From Clostridium paraputrificum (GTDB lineage Bacteria; Bacillota; Clostridia; Clostridiales; Clostridiaceae), in contig NZ_UAWH01000014.1 of NCBI RefSeq assembly GCF_900447045.1, forward strand, positions 742,501 to 806,500: a stretch of DNA of 64,000 bases, in the 5' to 3' direction. The position numbers and the translations under genes are program-made. Positions 1 through 8,371 of the stretch are shown piece after piece; the stretch's first letter is position 1; each line of letters opens with the position of its first letter. The notes under the pieces were generated by a model that was not told where the DNA came from, ran no database searches, and worked only from the letters and a program-made list of their open reading frames with translations.

Positions 1-1
1 T

Positions 2-2458
2 ATTATTGAAAAATTAAGTAGTGATGTACATAAAGGCTTGTCAGAGGAGTTGGTTCCTAAAAGAAGAGAAGCATATGGAGATAATAAAATAAAGTTACCA
101 CTTGGAAGCGGTGGAATTTTTTCATACATAAAAGAACTAATAAGTATATATTTATTTATTTGTTTATTTATAGATATATTTCTTTTAGTGAATAAAAGTT
201 ATGTGCTAGCATTATTTGTTACTATTATATTGTTCTCAAATATTTTCTTAAGGTGGTTAAATATTTACCAGAAGAAAAAGCAAGTGGAATTTTTACAAAA
301 TATAAATTACACAACTGTTTCTGTACTTAGAGATGGAGTTGAAAAAATTGTTAAAGCAGAAGATTTGGTTGTTGGAGATATAGTTTATGTAAGAAAAGGA
401 TCACTTATAGCAGCTGATATGAGAGTCATTAGGGCTCATGATATTAAAGTTGATGAGAAGAATGTAACTGGAGAGCACTTTCTAAAGGACAAGTATGAGA
501 GTAAGATAGGTGGCGAAGTATCATCTATTAGTGAGATGAAAAATATCTTGTTTAAGGGAACAGTTATAAAAGAAGGTGAAGGTGCAGGTATAGTAATATC
601 TACAGGTAATAACACTCAGCTTGGTAAACTTTTAACTGTAATGAATTATGCTAATAATAATAAGAACACTCTTAGATCTATGTTAGATAAGAATATAAAT
701 AAATTATATCTATTTATCTCCTTTGTAAGTCTTATAATCTATCTATTAAATAAAGAAATTTTATCTGTTTCATTATTTTTGTTAGGAATTATACCTGTAG
801 AATTAATATTAAATACATATATTTATATATTGAAAAAAGATTTTAATAAGGATGGAATTGATCTTATTAATACATCTACTTTAGAGTTAGTAAAAGATTT
901 AGAAATACTATTTTTAGATAAGGTAGGCTCAATAACTTTAAATAAGATGGTTGTGAAGGGCATAGTATCCAATAATAAGTTATATGATATAGATAAAATA
1001 GATTATAAAAAAGATATTAATATTAATAGACTTATTGATATTCTTTTATTATGTAATAATTCTACTTATAACATTGAAACAGATACAGGTAGTGGTGATT
1101 TAAGTGAAATTGCATACATACGTTTTGCTTCTAATAATAGGATATATAAATCTTTATTAGATAGTAAGCATAAAAGAATATTTGAAGTACCTATGGATTC
1201 TGATAAAAGAATGCTAACAACTTTAAATAAATCTAAAAAGGGGTATAGAGCAAATATAAAGGGAGATGTAGACAAGGTACTTGAGAGATGTACTCATATA
1301 ATGATAGATGGTTTAGAAAAAGAAATTACAAATGAAGATATTAAGATGATAAAAGCCTTAGATTTTAATTATTCTGTAGAAGGTTTTAAAACACAGGGAG
1401 TTGCTTATAGGAGTTTTAATTATCAACCATCCCTTTCAGAAAATGTTGAAAGTAATTTAGTGTTTGTTGGAATAGTTGCATTAGAAAATCCTATTATTGA
1501 TGATGTGGACAAACAAATTCTTAATATAAAACAAAGAGGAATAATACCTATACTGTTTACAGATGACAATAAAATAGCAGCAACTGCTATAGGGCAAAAA
1601 ACCAGATTGATATCAGACCCATCGTTAGTTATTTCGGGAGTAGAATTAGACTCCTTATCCAAAGAAGAGCTAATTGGAGTTCTGTCTAAAGCTAAAATAT
1701 TTTCAAGGGTAAATCCTGAAATAAAAAGTAAAATAGTAGGGTTATTTAATCAGGATGGTTATAAGGTAGGGGTTGCAGGTGAAACCTTAGGAGATTTATC
1801 TTCTTTAGGTATAGCTAAAGTAGGGATAAGCAAAGGTAAAGCACCAGAGATAGTAAAGAAAGTTTCTGACTTATTTATAAAAGATAATTACTTGAATAAA
1901 TTTTTAAATCTTTTTGATGTATCACAAAGTTTTATGAAGAACTTATATTCATGTGAAAAAATAACATTAATGTTTTTATTGTCTCAGCTAATATCATTAA
2001 ATCTTATATCATTAATTGATTATAAAGTTGGGGGGGATTTCATTCCTGTACTTATTACTAACTTAGTTATTTTTTCAATTTTAACAGTTGGAGTTTTAAA
2101 ATATGGACTTAAGAGTGAGGGGATAGGTCTTAGTATAGTTAAAATATTAGCATGTAGTGTGCTAACATTTTTGGCATCTTATATTATAAAAGGGCAATGT
2201 GAGATTGTATTTTTAATAGTCTTTACAGGTAGCTTATTAATAAATATTATTATAAATTTAAAAACAAGATTATTTGATATTAATATAGGTAGTATTTTAC
2301 TTTATTCAACTATTTTTATATGGATTTTATCAATTGGTATATTTGGAATATTTAATGATGTCTCATTTACTTTATATGAATTGACAAGCTTAGTAATTAT
2401 ATTAGTTATATACTTAATAATTGAATTAATTGTAAAAAAGGTGGCAAGTATAAATTAA
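2..2458 (+). CDS. P-type cation ATPase-like membrane protein, 5' partial, catalytic motifs decayed
   Basis: The frame is open to the left edge, and the codons before the TTG at 38 read like the N-terminal domain of cation P-type ATPases, so the true start lies outside the window. The P-type fold is clear: an actuator domain with TGE at 467-475, membrane helices, a long cytoplasmic domain with a KGD stretch, and C-terminal helices. The catalytic motifs are altered. DKTGT is DKVGS (Asp codon at 917), TGD is TDD near 1560, and GDGxNDxP is replaced by AGETLGD near 1775. The membrane motif PEGL reads PVEL. The phosphorylatable Asp remains, so residual activity is possible, but a normal pump cycle is doubtful. 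Its substrate cannot be told. It ends 15 bp before comEC, probably in the same transcript. Confidence 0.8.
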   Translation: MIEKLSSDVHKGLSEELVPKRREAYGDNKIKLPLGSGGIFSYIKELISIYLFICLFIDIFLLVNKSYVLALFVTIILFSNIFLRWLNIYQKKKQVEFLQNINYTTVSVLRDGVEKIVKAEDLVVGDIVYVRKGSLIAADMRVIRAHDIKVDEKNVTGEHFLKDKYESKIGGEVSSISEMKNILFKGTVIKEGEGAGIVISTGNNTQLGKLLTVMNYANNNKNTLRSMLDKNINKLYLFISFVSLIIYLLNKEILSVSLFLLGIIPVELILNTYIYILKKDFNKDGIDLINTSTLELVKDLEILFLDKVGSITLNKMVVKGIVSNNKLYDIDKIDYKKDININRLIDILLLCNNSTYNIETDTGSGDLSEIAYIRFASNNRIYKSLLDSKHKRIFEVPMDSDKRMLTTLNKSKKGYRANIKGDVDKVLERCTHIMIDGLEKEITNEDIKMIKALDFNYSVEGFKTQGVAYRSFNYQPSLSENVESNLVFVGIVALENPIIDDVDKQILNIKQRGIIPILFTDDNKIAATAIGQKTRLISDPSLVISGVELDSLSKEELIGVLSKAKIFSRVNPEIKSKIVGLFNQDGYKVGVAGETLGDLSSLGIAKVGISKGKAPEIVKKVSDLFIKDNYLNKFLNLFDVSQSFMKNLYSCEKITLMFLLSQLISLNLISLIDYKVGGDFIPVLITNLVIFSILTVGVLKYGLKSEGIGLSIVKILACSVLTFLASYIIKGQCEIVFLIVFTGSLLINIIINLKTRLFDINIGSILLYSTIFIWILSIGIFGIFNDVSFTLYELTSLVIILVIYLIIELIVKKVASIN

Positions 2459-2473
2459 TGAGGTGAAAAGTCT

Positions 2474-4174
2474 ATGTTTATTGAGAATATAGAAAAAGTG
2501 AAAAGCCCCATTATTTATATAACTCTATCTTTTATGGTGAGTTCTGTTTTTTATGGAATTTTTGATGAATATAGATGGTTAGCATTTTTTTCTGCTAGCC
2601 TCTTTTTTATATTCATTGTTTTAAATACTAATAAAGAATTTTTTGTAGTAATATTTGTTTTATTCCTAATTGGTATAGTTATTAATTCTAATTTTTACAG
2701 GGTAAATTTAGAAGAGAAGTTTATAGGAACCATAAGGGTTGTAGAGGAAAAAAGATACTATAACATTGTGAAATACAGGGGGAAGAGAGTTAAAGTAAAC
2801 AGTAAAGAAAATTTAGAATTAGGAGATAGAGCTAAGATTTCTGGAGTTTTTAAGAAGGACATAAATAAAGAAGATGGTACAGTTGGAGCCTTAGAAATAG
2901 AAAATCAAAAAGTATTGAACAAAGATATTTTAGGAAATATCTATTCTATAAGAAAAACAGTTTACAACAAACTTAAAGAAAATCTAGGGCAAAGAAAAGC
3001 TGCTTTAGTATCATCATTATCCTTTGGATATTCTGAGTTTTTAGATACTGAAGATAAGGAAGATATGAGGAACTTAGGGATAATTCACGCAATAAGTGTA
3101 TCTGGTCTTCATGTTAGTATTATATTTTTATCTCTAAAAAAGCTTTTTGGTAATAAGTTTGCTATAGTTTTAAGTTGTCTTTATGTTATTTTAACTGGTG
3201 TTCCCTTTTCCTCTTTAAGAGCATTAATAATGATAGTATGCTCATCTTCAGCAATATCTTTAAGGAAAAGCTATAATCCTTTAGGTGGATTATCCTTAAG
3301 TGCATTAATTATAATTCTATTAAAACCCTATGCAATATTTCAGTTAGGATTTATTTTATCCTTTGGAGCAACTTTAGGGATAATATTATTTTCTAATAAA
3401 ATAAGTAGATATTTATATAAGTTACCTAAATATATTGCTAATACTATAGCTTTGTCAATTGGGGCACAAGCATTTACTTTACCTGTAATGATTATAGCTT
3501 TTAGAGAATTTTCCATGTGGTTTTTAATAGGAAATATTCTAGTTATACCTATATTAAACTTCATAATAATATTGGGGAATTTAGGCATGGTTATTTCTTT
3601 TATTCCATCTATATTTGATTTCTTTAGTTTTCTACTATTAAAGAGCATAGATTTATTAGATTATCTTATAGAAGAGTTATATGCTTTCAGCAATACAAGT
3701 TTTATTTCCCATAAAAGTTTGGCGATTGTTTACATGTCAATGTTAATAAGCTTTTATTTTATATGTAAAGGACATAAAAAGTTTATTGCATTTCCTATTA
3801 TTTCTTTTTTCTGCGTTTCAATTTTCATATATAGTCCATTTTTAAAGTTTGATTATTTAAGAGAGGGTGGTTTATTGTTGTCCTATAGAGGAGAGAGGAC
3901 AATAGTAACTAATAAAAGAAACATAGATATAGGGAAGCTTAAAAAAGAAAACTTGGCTCAAAGTAGTATTTTAGAAGGAAAGAATATAAGAATATCTGAT
4001 AGTATAAAGTTAAAAAGTAATAACAAGAATTTTATTCTTAAACTTAATGAGGATGAGTATTTGCTTAGGATTAATAATAGGTCAAAGATAGAAGAAAATT
4101 GTGATATAATAGATTTCGTAGAAGGAAATGTACGAGGGATTATTATTTTTGATAATAAAATATTTACATATTAA
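2474..4174 (+). CDS. comEC: ComEC/Rec2-family DNA-uptake channel protein, short form
   Basis: ComEC forms the inner-membrane channel for single-stranded DNA in competence. Here are N-terminal membrane helices, a DUF4131-like soluble segment (about residues 60-160), and the competence domain with the hallmark HAISVSGLHV at about residue 204, followed by many hydrophobic helices. Bacillus ComEC is roughly 200 residues longer and ends in a metallo-beta-lactamase-like domain. This 566-residue protein has only about 110 residues after the last helix, with no HxHxDH motif, so that domain is missing. The ATG follows GAGGTGAAAAG. Whether it supports transformation in this lineage is unknown. Confidence 0.88.
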   Translation: MFIENIEKVKSPIIYITLSFMVSSVFYGIFDEYRWLAFFSASLFFIFIVLNTNKEFFVVIFVLFLIGIVINSNFYRVNLEEKFIGTIRVVEEKRYYNIVKYRGKRVKVNSKENLELGDRAKISGVFKKDINKEDGTVGALEIENQKVLNKDILGNIYSIRKTVYNKLKENLGQRKAALVSSLSFGYSEFLDTEDKEDMRNLGIIHAISVSGLHVSIIFLSLKKLFGNKFAIVLSCLYVILTGVPFSSLRALIMIVCSSSAISLRKSYNPLGGLSLSALIIILLKPYAIFQLGFILSFGATLGIILFSNKISRYLYKLPKYIANTIALSIGAQAFTLPVMIIAFREFSMWFLIGNILVIPILNFIIILGNLGMVISFIPSIFDFFSFLLLKSIDLLDYLIEELYAFSNTSFISHKSLAIVYMSMLISFYFICKGHKKFIAFPIISFFCVSIFIYSPFLKFDYLREGGLLLSYRGERTIVTNKRNIDIGKLKKENLAQSSILEGKNIRISDSIKLKSNNKNFILKLNEDEYLLRINNRSKIEENCDIIDFVEGNVRGIIIFDNKIFTY

Positions 4175-4200
4175 TATATAAGTCGGAAAGGCGGATTACT

Positions 4201-5235
4201 TTGATTACTTATGATATATTTGAAAAGGAAGTTAAACAGAACTCCATTAAAAATTCTTATGTATTTTGTGGCTTAGATGAAGAATTAATAAAAGATGGAG
4301 TGAATTTATTAACTAAACCTTTTTTGGAAGATGGATTTGGAGATCTTAATTATATAAAGTTAGATGGTTTAACTACCACAATGGATGATATTTTAAATGC
4401 CTGTGAAACAATGCCTTTCATGAGTGAAAAGAAAGTTGTATTAGTGTATAGAGCTAATTTTTTAAAGGATAAGACAGATAGTAGTAGTACAAAGATGTAT
4501 AATACCATTAAAGATTATTTAAAGGATGTTCCTCCTCATACTTTATTAGTAATGTACTATGTTTTTGGAGATAAGAGAGAAACTGCTAAAAAAAATAAAA
4601 AGTTAATGGCTTTAGATAAAATAACTACAATAGTTCAATTTGATAAGTTAAAAAGGGATAGATACTATAAAAAAATAGAAGATATATTTATAGAGTCTGG
4701 AGCAAAGATTGGTAAGATTGAAGTAAGATACTTTGCAGAAAAGGTGCAAAATAACTTCGATATAATAAAAAGAGAAGTAGATAAGTTGGTTAATTATGCA
4801 AATGGAAGAGATATAAAAAAAGAAGATATAGATAAGTTACTTCCTTCAAAAAGTGAAGAGGATATATTTGATCTTGTAGATTTAATATCCCAAAGGAAAA
4901 TAGAAAGAGCCATAGATATTATGGATGACCTTTTATTTAAGGCAGATCAACATATGCTTATTATAACCTCTATTGAATTACAGTTTAAAAAACTATATGG
5001 AATAAAGGTTGGATTATCTCAAGGAAAAAGAGTTGAAGATTTTATGTCTGAACTAAGGGTTCCTGCATTTGTATGTGAGAAGCTTATTAATTTGAGTTCT
5101 AAGTTTTCAATAAGACAGTTAGAAGGACTACTTAAATTGTGTATAGAAACTGAAAATAGATTAAAAAGTAGTGGAATAGATAAGACTATGGAACTTGAAC
5201 TACTATTATTAAATACATTAATGGTAAAAAAATAA
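4201..5235 (+). CDS. holA: DNA polymerase III delta subunit (clamp loader)
   Basis: HolA opens the beta clamp within the clamp-loader complex. The protein has 344 residues, the usual length, with the family N-terminus (a short helix leading into YVFCGLDEELIKDG) and the helical C-terminal collar domain (residues about 210-344, ending LELLLLNTLMVKK). The start is TTG at 4201, with ribosome site GGAAAGGCGG about 6 bp upstream and no in-frame ATG nearby. The comEC-holA-rpsT-gpr-spoIIP-lepA order is typical of Firmicutes. A strong terminator follows at once. Confidence 0.93.
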   Translation: MITYDIFEKEVKQNSIKNSYVFCGLDEELIKDGVNLLTKPFLEDGFGDLNYIKLDGLTTTMDDILNACETMPFMSEKKVVLVYRANFLKDKTDSSSTKMYNTIKDYLKDVPPHTLLVMYYVFGDKRETAKKNKKLMALDKITTIVQFDKLKRDRYYKKIEDIFIESGAKIGKIEVRYFAEKVQNNFDIIKREVDKLVNYANGRDIKKEDIDKLLPSKSEEDIFDLVDLISQRKIERAIDIMDDLLFKADQHMLIITSIELQFKKLYGIKVGLSQGKRVEDFMSELRVPAFVCEKLINLSSKFSIRQLEGLLKLCIETENRLKSSGIDKTMELELLLLNTLMVKK

Positions 5236-5268
5236 AAGTATTGTATGGATTTATACAATACTTTTTTC
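5236..5268 (+). terminator. Rho-independent terminator of holA
   Basis: Stem AAGTATTGTAT / ATACAATACTT with a 6-nt loop, followed by TTTTTT, starting just at the holA stop codon. Confidence 0.9.
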
Positions 5269-5283
5269 TTATAAAAAGTAAAT

Positions 5284-5305
5284 AACCGACCTATATAGGT
5301 CGGTT
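5284..5305 (-). terminator. Terminator of rpsT
   Basis: A perfect 22-nt palindrome (AACCGACCTAT with its complement) lies 7 bp after the rpsT stop. On the minus strand it is followed by a T-rich stretch. It may also back up holA termination from the other side. Confidence 0.75.
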
Positions 5306-5312
5306 TATACAA

Positions 5313-5576
5313 TTACGCCATAGCGTTTAACTTTGCAGCTAATCTTGACTTCTTTCTAGCAGCCATGTTCTTATGGATAACTCCCTTTTGAGCAGCCATA
5401 TCGATAGCCTTAGTAACACCTACAAATGAAGTTTTAGCTTCTTCAGCGTTGTTAGCTTGAACAGCAGCTTCGAACTTCTTTATAGTAGTCTTTAACGCTG
5501 ACTTAACCATTCTGTTTTGTAAAGTCTTAGTTTGAGTAACTTTAATTCTCTTCTTTGCTGATTTAATATTTGCCAT
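5313..5576 (-). CDS. rpsT: 30S ribosomal protein S20
   Basis: An 87-residue basic, Lys/Ala-rich protein starting [15 protein letters not shown], the S20 signature, which binds 16S rRNA in the small subunit. The open frame extends 37 codons further upstream, but the chosen ATG at 5576 has an ideal ribosome site (AGGGGGTGAATTAAG) and the family N-terminus; the extension overlaps the promoter and leader. It is a single-gene unit on the minus strand, convergent with holA and divergent from gpr. Confidence 0.97.
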   Translation of the reverse strand: MANIKSAKKRIKVTQTKTLQNRMVKSALKTTIKKFEAAVQANNAEEAKTSFVGVTKAIDMAAQKGVIHKNMAARKKSRLAAKLNAMA

Positions 5577-5652
5577 TCTTAATTCACCCCCTCTAAATTT
5601 TATAGGGCCTCTGCAGTTTTTGGGGAAATCTGCGTACGAGTCATATTCAACA
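5577..5652 (-). promoter_or_regulatory. rpsT 5' leader, possible ribosome-site sequestration
   Basis: About 75 nt lie between the predicted transcription start and rpsT. A CCCC run in the leader can pair with the GGGGG of the ribosome site, and GCAG/CTGC can form a small stem. S20 synthesis is autoregulated in other bacteria; regulation here is inference. Confidence 0.35.
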
Positions 5653-5658
5653 CACCAT

Positions 5659-5687
5659 ATTATAGCATTGAAAGTTTCTATATTCAA
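5659..5687 (-). promoter_or_regulatory. Sigma-A-type promoter of rpsT
   Basis: On the minus strand, -35 TTGAAT (5682-5687), a 17-nt spacer and -10 TATAAT (5659-5664). Confidence 0.85.
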
Positions 5688-5749
5688 GTATTAAATTTAT
5701 GTAAAACGGAAAAATACAAATGAGACTATTATTGTGATGAGGTGGAGTA

Positions 5750-6724
5750 ATGATAAATGTAAGAACAGACTTAGCTATTGAATCTAGAGATTTTTATAAA
5801 GAACAGAATAAATCGGATATTGATGGTGTTATTGTAACAGAAGAAGAGGTAGAAGGAACTATAGTGACTACGGTGGAAATTACCAATGAAGATGGAGCAG
5901 ACAAGATGGGAAAACCTATAGGAACTTATATAACTTTAGATATTCCAGAGTATACAGCTTATGATGGAGAGCTTATGGATGGTGTTTCAAAGGTGCTTGG
6001 AGTAACTTTGAAAAATCTAGCAGGAATAAAGGAGAATGAAACAGCATTAGTTGTAGGTCTTGGAAATTGGCAGGTAACACCTGATGCTTTAGGGCCAAAG
6101 GTTGTAGAAGGAATTATGGTAACAAGGCATTTAAAGGCAGTTATGCCGGAGGCTATTGATGATAGTGTTATTCCAGTAGCAGCTATAGCACCTGGTGTTT
6201 TAGGAGTAACAGGCATTGAAACTGGAGAAATAATTAAGTCTTTGGTAGAAAAGATAAAGCCAGATTTAGTGGTTTGTATTGATGCACTAGCTTCTAGAAA
6301 GGTAGAAAGAGTAAATAAGACCATACAAATAAGTGATGCAGGAATATCTCCAGGTGCTGGAGTTGGAAATAATAGAATGAAAATAAATGAAGAAACACTA
6401 GGAGTTAAGGTGATAGCAATAGGTGTTCCTACAGTGGTGCATGCATCAACTATAGCTAATGATACTATAGATTTAGTATTAGATAACTTTATAAATCAAG
6501 CAGAAGAGGGAAAAGAGTTCTTTAATATGCTTAAAAATATTGACAGAAATGAAAAAGGTGCATTGATAAGAGAAGTATTAGAACCTTTTGTGGGAGATTT
6601 AGTTGTTACACCAAAAGAGATTGATTTAATGATAGAGTCATTATCAAAAATTATATCTAATGGAATTAATATAGCACTGCAACCTAATATGACAATGGAA
6701 GATATAAATAAATTTTTAAATTAG
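5750..6724 (+). CDS. gpr: Germination protease GPR
   Basis: GPR is the self-processing protease that degrades small acid-soluble spore proteins (SASPs) at germination. The N-terminus INVRTDLAIESRD contains the TDLAxE motif, which resembles both SASP cleavage sites and the GPR autoprocessing site. At 324 residues it is slightly shorter than Bacillus GPR, consistent with the shorter clostridial pro-sequence. Family motifs VVGLGNWQVTPDALGP and SPGAGVGNNR are present. The ribosome site is GATGAGGTGGAGTA before ATG. It is followed by spoIIP, another sporulation gene. Forespore sigma control is expected from the family, but I could not place a promoter confidently. Confidence 0.96.
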   Translation: MINVRTDLAIESRDFYKEQNKSDIDGVIVTEEEVEGTIVTTVEITNEDGADKMGKPIGTYITLDIPEYTAYDGELMDGVSKVLGVTLKNLAGIKENETALVVGLGNWQVTPDALGPKVVEGIMVTRHLKAVMPEAIDDSVIPVAAIAPGVLGVTGIETGEIIKSLVEKIKPDLVVCIDALASRKVERVNKTIQISDAGISPGAGVGNNRMKINEETLGVKVIAIGVPTVVHASTIANDTIDLVLDNFINQAEEGKEFFNMLKNIDRNEKGALIREVLEPFVGDLVVTPKEIDLMIESLSKIISNGINIALQPNMTMEDINKFLN

Positions 6725-6803
6725 AATAAAACAATAATAATTATGTAAAACCCTCATATAAATATTAAAGTAATAATATTTAAGGCTAGGGGGTTATAAA
6801 GAT

Positions 6804-7853
6804 ATGTATAAAAAAGGAATAAAGAAACCAGGGATAGGGCCTAAAATAAATATTGGTATAGTAGTTTTGTTAGCTTGTATTACCTTATTTGCATTTAGAG
6901 TATATAAGGTTCTAATATCTAGTAATGAAAGAGGGGGCTATGCATATGTTCAAATGCTAAATTTTGGATTGCCGCTGTTTGAGGAACAGGCTTATGATGA
7001 ATCGGATTATCATGAAAGTAGTATGACCTTAAAAAATGTATGCTTAGAAGCTTTAGGGCTAAACAATTTAAGTCATTTTGGAATAATAAACAATGAGATA
7101 AGCTTTTTTAAGCAAGGTTTTAGTGAACAAGATGCAAGTATTGCATCTATAACAGTAAATCCATTTTTCTTAAATGATGAATCAGTTTCAAAAGTAGAGC
7201 CTACTGAGTCAAAGGTAAGTGGGGTTTATGATAAAAGTTTAAAAACAAATATAGATCATTCAAAACCTAGGGTTTTAATATACCATACCCATACTACAGA
7301 AGGTTATTCAGATGGACCTAGTGATACAGTGGATAATAGTAAGAATGTAGTGGGGATTGGAGAAGAATTAACTAGGATTTTAGAAAATGATTATGGTATT
7401 TCAGTAATACATGATAAGACTAATCATTATTTGTCTTTTACAACCTGTTATGAGGTATCGGGAAATACAGTTAAATCATATTTGAAAAAGTATGGAGATT
7501 TTGATTTAATTATAGACTTGCATAGGGATGGTGGCCCTCAGAAAAAGACAGTAACAGCAAATATTAATAATGAAGATGTTGCTAAGATAATGTTTGTATT
7601 AGGGCAAAATAGTGGTAGATATGCGGCTAATAAAGCGTTAGTAGACGAGTTTGAAGGAAAGGCTAATGAGTTGTTTCCTGGACTAATAAGACAAAGGACA
7701 GATTATAAAAGAGCAAAATGTGGTCCAAATCTTGGTTTGTCAGATGGATCTTTGTTAATAGAATGTGGAGGTAATGTTAATACTACGCAAGAAGCAATGA
7801 ATACAGCGAAATATATTGCAAGATTAATAGCTGAACATTTAAATAGGAAATAG
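6804..7853 (+). CDS. spoIIP: Stage II sporulation protein P (peptidoglycan hydrolase)
   Basis: SpoIIP works with SpoIID and SpoIIM to cut septal peptidoglycan during engulfment (amidase and endopeptidase). One N-terminal membrane segment (about residues 17-36) places the catalytic domain outside the mother-cell membrane. Family motifs are visible: HTHTTEGY near residue 160 (metal-binding His and Glu), DLHRDGG near residue 237 and LLIECGGNVNT near the C-terminus. Length 349 is normal. The ribosome site CTAGGGGGTT precedes ATG. It lies downstream of gpr, as in other Firmicutes, and ends in a wobble-rich hairpin. Confidence 0.95.
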   Translation: MYKKGIKKPGIGPKINIGIVVLLACITLFAFRVYKVLISSNERGGYAYVQMLNFGLPLFEEQAYDESDYHESSMTLKNVCLEALGLNNLSHFGIINNEISFFKQGFSEQDASIASITVNPFFLNDESVSKVEPTESKVSGVYDKSLKTNIDHSKPRVLIYHTHTTEGYSDGPSDTVDNSKNVVGIGEELTRILENDYGISVIHDKTNHYLSFTTCYEVSGNTVKSYLKKYGDFDLIIDLHRDGGPQKKTVTANINNEDVAKIMFVLGQNSGRYAANKALVDEFEGKANELFPGLIRQRTDYKRAKCGPNLGLSDGSLLIECGGNVNTTQEAMNTAKYIARLIAEHLNRK

Positions 7854-7874
7854 ATGTATAAAAATATTCTTAAT

Positions 7875-7919
7875 GAGCATCCTTAAAGATATAAAATTAT
7901 CTTTGGGGGTGTTCTTTTT
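7875..7919 (+). terminator. Wobble-rich terminator after spoIIP overlapping the next gene's ribosome site
   Basis: A 16-bp stem with five G-U pairs (5' arm 7875-7890, 8-nt loop, 3' arm 7899-7914) runs into TTTTT. The 3' arm contains GGGGGTG, which is also the ribosome site for the TTG start at 7918. Confidence 0.7.
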
Positions 7920-8244
7920 GCGTAAAAAGAAAGTGTTTAAAACAATATTTTTAATAGTATTATTTTGTGTTACTTTAATAGGTTTAATAAAGGTTAATAT
8001 ATTAAACACAAAAGCTTTATCTCCTTTAGGGAACACAAACGATAACTATAAATTAGTTAGTGAAGAATTTGGTGAGGATTTTTCTAATTTTATTCAAGAT
8101 AAATCACCTGTAAAAATATATGTTGAAGAAGATGAAGAAACAATGGTTAGATTAGGAGAAAAGGATTTTATTATAAAATCGGAATCAAATTTAATAAACT
8201 TTGCTAAGGGAGTTTTTTCTAAAGTAGAAGATTTGTTTAATTAA
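7918..8244 (+). CDS. Small membrane-anchored protein of unknown function
   Basis: The product is about 108 residues: a basic N-terminus (RKKKVFK), one membrane helix (about residues 8-25), then a hydrophilic, acidic tail predicted outside the cell. I recognise no family. A longer frame could start at ATG 7873, but that codon lies in the 5' arm of the spoIIP terminator and lacks a ribosome site. The TTG at 7918 has GGGGGTG 6 bp upstream. The site being inside the terminator's 3' arm suggests low or conditional expression by readthrough from spoIIP, so a sporulation role is possible but only inferred from position. Confidence 0.6.
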   Translation: MRKKKVFKTIFLIVLFCVTLIGLIKVNILNTKALSPLGNTNDNYKLVSEEFGEDFSNFIQDKSPVKIYVEEDEETMVRLGEKDFIIKSESNLINFAKGVFSKVEDLFN

Positions 8245-8283
8245 TAAACAAATAATGGATAAACCCCATAAATTCTATTTTTA

Positions 8284-8314
8284 TTGACACACAGTAAGTG
8301 GTGTATGTTATAAT
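8284..8314 (+). promoter_or_regulatory. Promoter of lepA (extended -10)
   Basis: -35 TTGACA at 8284-8289 and -10 TATAAT at 8309-8314 with a TG one base upstream. The 19-nt spacer is long, which the extended -10 may compensate. Confidence 0.75.
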
Positions 8315-8341
8315 TTAGCTGATTCTTATAATGGGGGTGAA

Positions 8342-8368
8342 GTGACTGTCTATATAAGACAGTTTTAA
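8342..8368 (+). CDS. Eight-codon minigene upstream of and in frame with lepA
   Basis: GTG at 8342 follows GGGGGTGA (8333-8340) and reads MTVYIRQF then TAA at 8366-8368. The lepA ATG begins 3 nt after this stop. A 7-bp hairpin (8345-8351 with 8357-8363) lies within the minigene. lepA has no ribosome site of its own directly upstream, so termination-reinitiation coupling is plausible. The product itself is probably unimportant. The spacing from ribosome site to GTG is short (4 nt). Confidence 0.4.
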   Translation: MTVYIRQF

Positions 8369-8371
8369 TAT

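Noticed and set aside
5577..5687. 37-codon N-terminal extension of rpsT
   Set aside because: It runs through a good promoter and leader; the S20 N-terminus and an ideal ribosome site fix the start at 5576.
5959..6324. Minus-strand 121-codon frame within gpr
   Set aside because: Shadow of gpr; low-complexity Ser/Thr/Phe composition and no ribosome site.
6740..6803. CATATAAAT as a sigma-E -10 for spoIIP
   Set aside because: The -10 resembles the consensus, but no convincing -35 was found at the right distance.
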